Below are positions 59,575 through 64,000 of a DNA stretch of 64,000 nucleotides, piece by piece. The position numbers were made by a program, and so were the translations under genes. Source of the stretch: Microbacterium esteraromaticum (GTDB lineage: Bacteria; Actinomycetota; Actinomycetes; Actinomycetales; Microbacteriaceae). The DNA lies in NCBI RefSeq assembly GCF_014084045.1, contig NZ_CP043732.1, forward strand, positions 434,001 through 498,000, written 5' to 3'. The first letter of the stretch is position 1, and the number at the start of each line of letters is the position of its first letter. The notes under the pieces are model-generated. The model had not been told where the DNA came from. It saw nothing but the letters and a program-made list of their open reading frames with translations, and searched no databases.

Positions 59575-61191
59575 TCAGTTCAGGTCCTCCAGTGCCTTGG
59601 TGCGTCGGAATGCGAGGACCGAGATGGTCGCGACGAGGATGAAGATGATGATCGAGAAGGCGCTCGCCAGGCCGTAGTCGGATGTCGAGCCGACGAACGC
59701 CACCTTGTACACCATCGTGATGAGGATGTCGGTGGCACCCACGTTGACTCCTGCTGTGATGTCGCGAGGACCGCCGCCGGTGAGCATGTAGATCAGGCTG
59801 AAGTTGTTGAAGTTGAACGCGAACGACGAGATCAGCAGCGGCGCGACCGCGACGAGCAGCAGAGGCAGCTTGATCGACCGGAACACCTGCCACGCGCTCG
59901 CGCCGTCGACGCGCGCCGCCTCCTGCACGTCTTCGGGGATGGACTGCAGCGCCCCGGTGCAGATGAGGAACATGTACGGGAAGCCGAGCCACAGGTTGAC
60001 CATGATGATGCTGAACTTCGCCAGCCATTCGTTGGTCAGCCAGGGGATGTCGGCGCCGCCGAACAGCGCGACGTTGAGGAAGCCGAACTCCTGGTTCATC
60101 ATGCCGGCCCACACGAGCGCCGAGAGGAAGCCGGGGAACGCGTAGGGCAGGATCATCAGCACGCGGTAGTACTTCTTGGACTTCATCCGGGGATCGTTGA
60201 ACACGATCGCCAGGAACAGCCCGAGCGCGAAGCAGGTGAGAACGGAGAGGATCGCGAAGACGAAGGTCCATACCAGCACCTGGAGGAACGGGCCGCGTAT
60301 CGACTCCTCGGTGAAGGCGCGCGTGAAGTTGTCGAACCCGACATTGATCTGCCAGCCGGGTGTGAGCTCGGTGCCGTCGTCGGCGGTGAACGATCCGGTT
60401 CCGACATCCCTGTATACGACCCCGGACCGCGTGTCGGTCATGGTGCCGGCGGCCTCGTCGTAGACGAGCGTGGAGGTGTAGACGTAGGCGGTCGAGCCGT
60501 CCGGAGTGCGCAGCGCGCCGTCGTTGGGGTCATCGCTCAGCGGCACGGTCAGGTCGGCGATCTGCTCCTGCTTCGCGACGATGTCGCCGAACTTCAGTGT
60601 CGTGTAGCCGGCGAGGCCGACGGCCTTGCCGCCGTCGGTCTCGGCGTCCGAGACCTCCTCGAGCGGGCGGTCCTGCCCGCCGATCAGCACGTCGCCGTCG
60701 GGGTCGGTGACGAGGAACGAGAGCTCGCCGAGCTGATCGACGATGGTGAGGTCATAGGCGGGCGAGTCCGGCACGCGCTCCTGAGCCGAGAGCATGAGCG
60801 CGTTGACGGCGCTCGCCTTTCCGGCATTGTGCCCCGTGCCGTAGTTGGTGAAGGCCACGTACCCCGTGTACAGCGCCGCGAAGACCTGGAAGACGAAGAG
60901 GAAGATCAGACCGGGCATCAGGTACTTGCCCGGCAGTCGCCCTCGGCCCATGTAGACCCAGACGGCCAGCACCGCGACCGCGATCACGATGATCGCCGGC
61001 ACCCACTGGTCGGTGCGGACGAGCACGATGGCGGCGAACACGGCCAGCGCGAGGATCAGCCCGAGCAGCACGATCTTCATCAGCACGAGGGCCCAGCCTC
61101 CGCCTGCCGCCTCGGCGATGCGGGCGGCGCGCCGCTCGCGCGGCGTCGGCGGCGAGACCGTCTCGTGCACGGGGTCCTGGGTGGTCGTCAT
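59575..61191 (-). CDS. malF: Sugar ABC transporter permease, MalF type with large periplasmic loop
   Basis: The 538-residue product has two to three N-terminal helices, an extracytoplasmic loop of about 170 residues (about 130-310), six further helices and the EAA loop QEAARVDGASAWQVFRSIKL. The size and loop agree with maltose/maltodextrin MalF. Confidence 0.92.
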   Translation of the reverse strand: MTTTQDPVHETVSPPTPRERRAARIAEAAGGGWALVLMKIVLLGLILALAVFAAIVLVRTDQWVPAIIVIAVAVLAVWVYMGRGRLPGKYLMPGLIFLFVFQVFAALYTGYVAFTNYGTGHNAGKASAVNALMLSAQERVPDSPAYDLTIVDQLGELSFLVTDPDGDVLIGGQDRPLEEVSDAETDGGKAVGLAGYTTLKFGDIVAKQEQIADLTVPLSDDPNDGALRTPDGSTAYVYTSTLVYDEAAGTMTDTRSGVVYRDVGTGSFTADDGTELTPGWQINVGFDNFTRAFTEESIRGPFLQVLVWTFVFAILSVLTCFALGLFLAIVFNDPRMKSKKYYRVLMILPYAFPGFLSALVWAGMMNQEFGFLNVALFGGADIPWLTNEWLAKFSIIMVNLWLGFPYMFLICTGALQSIPEDVQEAARVDGASAWQVFRSIKLPLLLVAVAPLLISSFAFNFNNFSLIYMLTGGGPRDITAGVNVGATDILITMVYKVAFVGSTSDYGLASAFSIIIFILVATISVLAFRRTKALEDLN

Positions 61192-61267
61192 GGCTCTCCA
61201 CGTCGAGAATCGCGGGTGGCAGGGACGGGGACGGCGTCCGCTGCGGGATGCCGTCCCCGTCGACTGC

Positions 61268-62518
61268 TCACTTGGTGATGGCGCCCTGGATGTCGGCGGT
61301 CATCTTCTCCCACAGCGCGGCCGGGTCGCCGCCCTTGCCGTTGATCAGGGCCGTCTCGGTGACGCCCCAGAACTGCCACACCGCTCCCATCTCGGAGATG
61401 CTGGGCATCGGAACCGCGTTCGCGCCGACCTCACCGAAGCCCGCGGTGATCGGGTCGTTCTCGACGGCGGCGTCGAAAGCCGCGGTGAGCGCCGGGGCGC
61501 GGCCGCCGACCTCGTAGAGAGCGGTCTGGACCTTCTCGGAGCCGACGTAGTTGAGCAGGAACTCGTTCGCCGCGAGCTTGTTCTTGCTCTCCGCGCTGAG
61601 GAAGAAGCCCTGCACGCCTGCGAACGGCTGGGCGTCCTGGCCACCGGCCGAAGGGATCGGATCGATCGCGATGTTCAGGCCCTTCTCGGTGGCGGCCGGA
61701 GCGTTCCACGGACCGGTCAGGAAGAACGGCGCCTTCCCGGCGAGGAAGTTCTCCTTGGCCAGGTCGCCGGTGATGTTGGTGTTCAGCACGCCGGCCGCGC
61801 CCTGCTCGCCGAGCCAGGCGGCGAAGGCCTTGCCGCCGTCGTTGCCGATCTGCAGGTCTTCGGCGTCGTAGCTGCCGTCGTCGTTCTGCCCGAACACGGG
61901 AGCGCCGAACGAGGTCTGGAACGGGTAGAGGTGGTACGGGTCGGCCTGCTCGGGATCGAGACCGACCAGGAAGGCGTACTCGGTGCCCGCCGCCTTGCCC
62001 TTGGCGACCATGTCGTCGAAATCGGTCGGCGCCTCGGCGACGAGGTCGGTGTTGCGCATGAGCCCGATGTTCTCGATCGCGTACGGCACGCCGTACAGCT
62101 GACCGTCGTAGCTGAACGCGTCGAGCGCGATCTGCTGGAACTCGTCCGAGCGGTCGCCGAGCTCGACAGGGGCGACGACACCGTTGGTGACGAGGACTCC
62201 GAGCCAGTCGTGGGCTCCGACGACGACGTCCGGACCCTTCCCCGTGGGTGCCTGCTGCACGAACTGGTCTCGGATCTCGCCGAACTCCTTCTGGACGAGC
62301 TTGACCTTCACGCCGGTGTCGTCGGTGAACTCGCCGGCGGCGTCCTTCATGACGTCTGCGCGGTCGGCGTCGACCCAGACGGTGATCTGGCCCGAGAAAT
62401 CGGCGTTGTCGCCGGAGTCGCCATCACCGGACGGGGACGATGCGCAGCCGCTCAGGGCGATTGCGGACGTGGCGGCGATGGCGCCGAACGCGAGGATGCT
62501 CCTCTTGGTCACCTTCAT
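61268..62518 (-). CDS. malE: Maltose/maltodextrin-binding lipoprotein
   Basis: The 416-residue product has a lipoprotein signal with lipobox ALSGC, a Ser/Gly/Asp linker, then a family 1 binding-protein fold (GKGPDVVVGAHDWLGVLVTN, AWLGEQGAAGVLNTNITGD, FFLTGPWNAPA). First gene of the malE-malF-malG-GH13 operon, under two LacI-type operators. Confidence 0.93.
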   Translation of the reverse strand: MKVTKRSILAFGAIAATSAIALSGCASSPSGDGDSGDNADFSGQITVWVDADRADVMKDAAGEFTDDTGVKVKLVQKEFGEIRDQFVQQAPTGKGPDVVVGAHDWLGVLVTNGVVAPVELGDRSDEFQQIALDAFSYDGQLYGVPYAIENIGLMRNTDLVAEAPTDFDDMVAKGKAAGTEYAFLVGLDPEQADPYHLYPFQTSFGAPVFGQNDDGSYDAEDLQIGNDGGKAFAAWLGEQGAAGVLNTNITGDLAKENFLAGKAPFFLTGPWNAPAATEKGLNIAIDPIPSAGGQDAQPFAGVQGFFLSAESKNKLAANEFLLNYVGSEKVQTALYEVGGRAPALTAAFDAAVENDPITAGFGEVGANAVPMPSISEMGAVWQFWGVTETALINGKGGDPAALWEKMTADIQGAITK

Positions 62519-62554
62519 TGGTGCGTGCCTCTCTGGATGCGGGTGGCCTGCGGA

Positions 62555-62574
62555 TACTGCAAGCGCTTACAGTA
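62555..62574. promoter_or_regulatory. LacI-family operator 1 of mal operon
   Basis: TACTGCAAGCGCTTACAGTA is an 18 of 20 palindrome with the AAGCGCTT core used by LacI/MalR-type regulators, 37 bp upstream of malE. On the minus strand it includes a TACTGT -10 candidate. Confidence 0.8.
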
Positions 62575-62655
62575 TGCACGGCAGGGGCAGCTCAATGCAA
62601 TGGTCAGCCGCACTGATATCAAGCTGTAACCCCTCCTCCAGCAGCATTCACGCGT

Positions 62656-62669
62656 GGAAGCGCTTTCAG
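62656..62669. promoter_or_regulatory. LacI-family operator 2
   Basis: TGGAAGCGCTTTCA, 12 of 14 palindromic with the same AAGCGCTT core, lies about 98 bp from operator 1 (centre to centre) and before the divergent kinase gene. Looping between the two is plausible. The remaining 62519-62785 sequence shows no gene. Confidence 0.65.
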
Positions 62670-62785
62670 AATCACGTCGTATTGCACGTCGGCGACGCTC
62701 AGTCAAGGCAGAAGACGACCATCGGTGGCGCGCATAGCGTGAACAGGGTCACGGCGCCCGAGCCGTGCAGGATTCCGGAGCTGCG

Positions 62786-64000
62786 ATGGACACGATCGAC
62801 GACGAGATCACCGCTCCCCTGCTCGACGGGCGCTATCGCCTGGACGGCTGCGTCGGCCGCGGCGCGACGTCCATGGTCTACCGCGCGCACGACACCCTGC
62901 TGCGCCGCACCGTCGCCATCAAGCTGTTGCGCGCAGACGACGAGACGCCCCTGGAGTCTGCGCGTATCCACAGCGAGACGGCGCTGCTGGCATCCGTCTC
63001 CCACCCGTCGCTCGTGGCGCTGTACGACGCCAGCCTCGACCTGCCTCACCCGCGGTACCTCGTGATGGAGTTCGTCGACGGGCCGACCCTCGCCGCCCAT
63101 CTCACGCACGGGCCGCTCAGCCGGCGCGAGGCAGCGGCGATCGGCCGCGACCTCGCCGACGCCCTTCGCGTCGTCCACGAGCGCGGCATCGTGCACCGCG
63201 ACGTGAAGCCGTCGAACGTGCTGCTCGCGCGGGCCGGCGCAGATGCGGGCTGGAATGCGAAGCTCACCGACTTCGGCATCGCCTTCCACCCCGACGAGGC
63301 TCGCCGCACATCGCCGGGGATCGCGATCGGCACGGCGGCGTACATGGCTCCCGAGCAGGTGAAGGCGGATCCCATCACGTCGGCCGCCGACATCTACTCG
63401 CTCGGCCTCGTGCTGCTCGAATCGCTCACCGGCGAGCCCGCCTTCCCGCGCACCCGCGATGTGCAGACAGCGCTCGCGCGGCTGGTCAGCGAGCCGAGCA
63501 TCCCCGATGAGCTCGGCGCCGAGTGGGTGCGGCTGCTGCGTCGAATGACCAGCACCGACCCGCAGCTGCGGCCGATCGCAGCCGAGGTCGTCGCGGAGGT
63601 CGGTGCACTGCCGACGCACGCCCGCGATGACACCACAGGGGTGACCAAGCCCCTCCCCGCCGTGCGGATCGCGACTCCGGTCGCCCCGCAGATCCCGGCT
63701 GCGACCACCCCTCATGTGGAGAGGCGACGATCGGGGCGGCGTAGAGCGGTCGGCGTCTTCGCGGCCACGGCGGCGGCCGTCACCGTGCTCGCCGGAGCAT
63801 GGATGGCGCAGCCGGCGGGCAACTCACCCGCGCCGAGCGAGAGTCCGGCGGTCGTCGCCGAGACGCCGGAAGAACCGGATGCCGTGCCGACGGCCCCCAC
63901 GGCGGGCGTCGAGCAGCCCGCCGATCACGAGGCGCAGACGACTGGCCCGTCGGGGCAGGACCAGCCGGAGACGGCGAAGAACGAGAACGCCGGACCCGGC
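62786..64000 (+). CDS. Serine/threonine protein kinase, C-terminus beyond window
   Basis: 405 codons are open to the window edge. The kinase domain (about 14-275) has the glycine loop VGRGATSMVYRA, K in TVAIKLLR, HRDVKPSN, TDFGIAF and GTAAYMAPEQ. It is followed by a basic juxtamembrane part (ERRRSGRRR), one transmembrane helix (VGVFAATAAAVTVLAGAWMA) and a Pro/Glu/Thr-rich tail that continues. No PASTA repeat is visible within the window. Confidence 0.92.
   Translation, partial: MDTIDDEITAPLLDGRYRLDGCVGRGATSMVYRAHDTLLRRTVAIKLLRADDETPLESARIHSETALLASVSHPSLVALYDASLDLPHPRYLVMEFVDGPTLAAHLTHGPLSRREAAAIGRDLADALRVVHERGIVHRDVKPSNVLLARAGADAGWNAKLTDFGIAFHPDEARRTSPGIAIGTAAYMAPEQVKADPITSAADIYSLGLVLLESLTGEPAFPRTRDVQTALARLVSEPSIPDELGAEWVRLLRRMTSTDPQLRPIAAEVVAEVGALPTHARDDTTGVTKPLPAVRIATPVAPQIPAATTPHVERRRSGRRRAVGVFAATAAAVTVLAGAWMAQPAGNSPAPSESPAVVAETPEEPDAVPTAPTAGVEQPADHEAQTTGPSGQDQPETAKNENAGPG

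Overview
The window looks like chromosomal DNA from a high-GC actinobacterium, most likely a member of Microbacteriaceae close to Microbacterium. The support is uniformly high GC with a G/C-biased third codon position, GTG and TTG starts on core genes (tuf, fusA and rpoA GTG, secY TTG), actinobacterial ribosomal-protein extensions (an L17 with a C-terminal sunset-like domain, Ala/Lys-rich tails on L15 and L29), and a RamB regulator beside the glyoxylate-shunt genes. No tRNA, rRNA, CRISPR array, integrase, transposase or prophage gene was recognised. The genus is inferred by family resemblance only.

Region 1 (1-13 kb) is central metabolism. RamB is divergent from aceB-aceA, which encode an A-type malate synthase and a long KQCGH-type isocitrate lyase, followed by rraA. 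An Lrp/AsnC regulator is divergent from alanine dehydrogenase, with a cytosine-deaminase-like amidohydrolase and an aspartate-type aminotransferase downstream. On the minus strand are a VOC protein, murB and a pair of hot-dog dehydratases. A striking nested perfect palindrome lies between the two convergent blocks.

Region 2 (13-29.5 kb) is accessory: a large secreted GH31 glycosidase behind a 14-bp-arm inverted repeat; an apparent operon of a small Pro/Asp-rich membrane protein, histidine kinase, OmpR-type regulator, SLC13 permease and glycerate kinase; a TauE-type permease; and a tripartite tricarboxylate transporter (tctCBA). Divergent from tctCBA is the most unusual gene of the window: a CitA-like membrane sensor joined directly to the DNA-binding domain of a CitB-like response regulator, with no kinase and no receiver. 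A CoA ligase follows it.

Region 3 (29.6-53 kb) is the translation cluster on the minus strand, in transcription order: rpsL-rpsG-fusA-tuf, a small antitoxin-like gene, the S10 and spc operons, secY-adk-map, then infA-rpmJ-rpsM-rpsK-rpoA-rplQ. rpsD is absent from the alpha part and rpsN is absent from the spc part; at the rpsN position there is a strong terminator-like hairpin and a possible new promoter. Between map and infA sit an AbiEi-like/nuclease-like gene bracketed by two copies of a 65-bp palindromic element, and a DsbA-like thiol protein.

Region 4 (53-64 kb) holds three hypothetical genes, a 52-residue membrane protein, a PadR/HAAS regulator pair, and a maltodextrin-type uptake operon (binding protein, two permeases, GH13 amylase) with two LacI-family operators. 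A serine/threonine kinase runs off the right edge. Three apparent single-base deletions, one in tctB and two in the GH13 gene, all fall in four-base C/G runs and look more like base-calling errors than real mutations.
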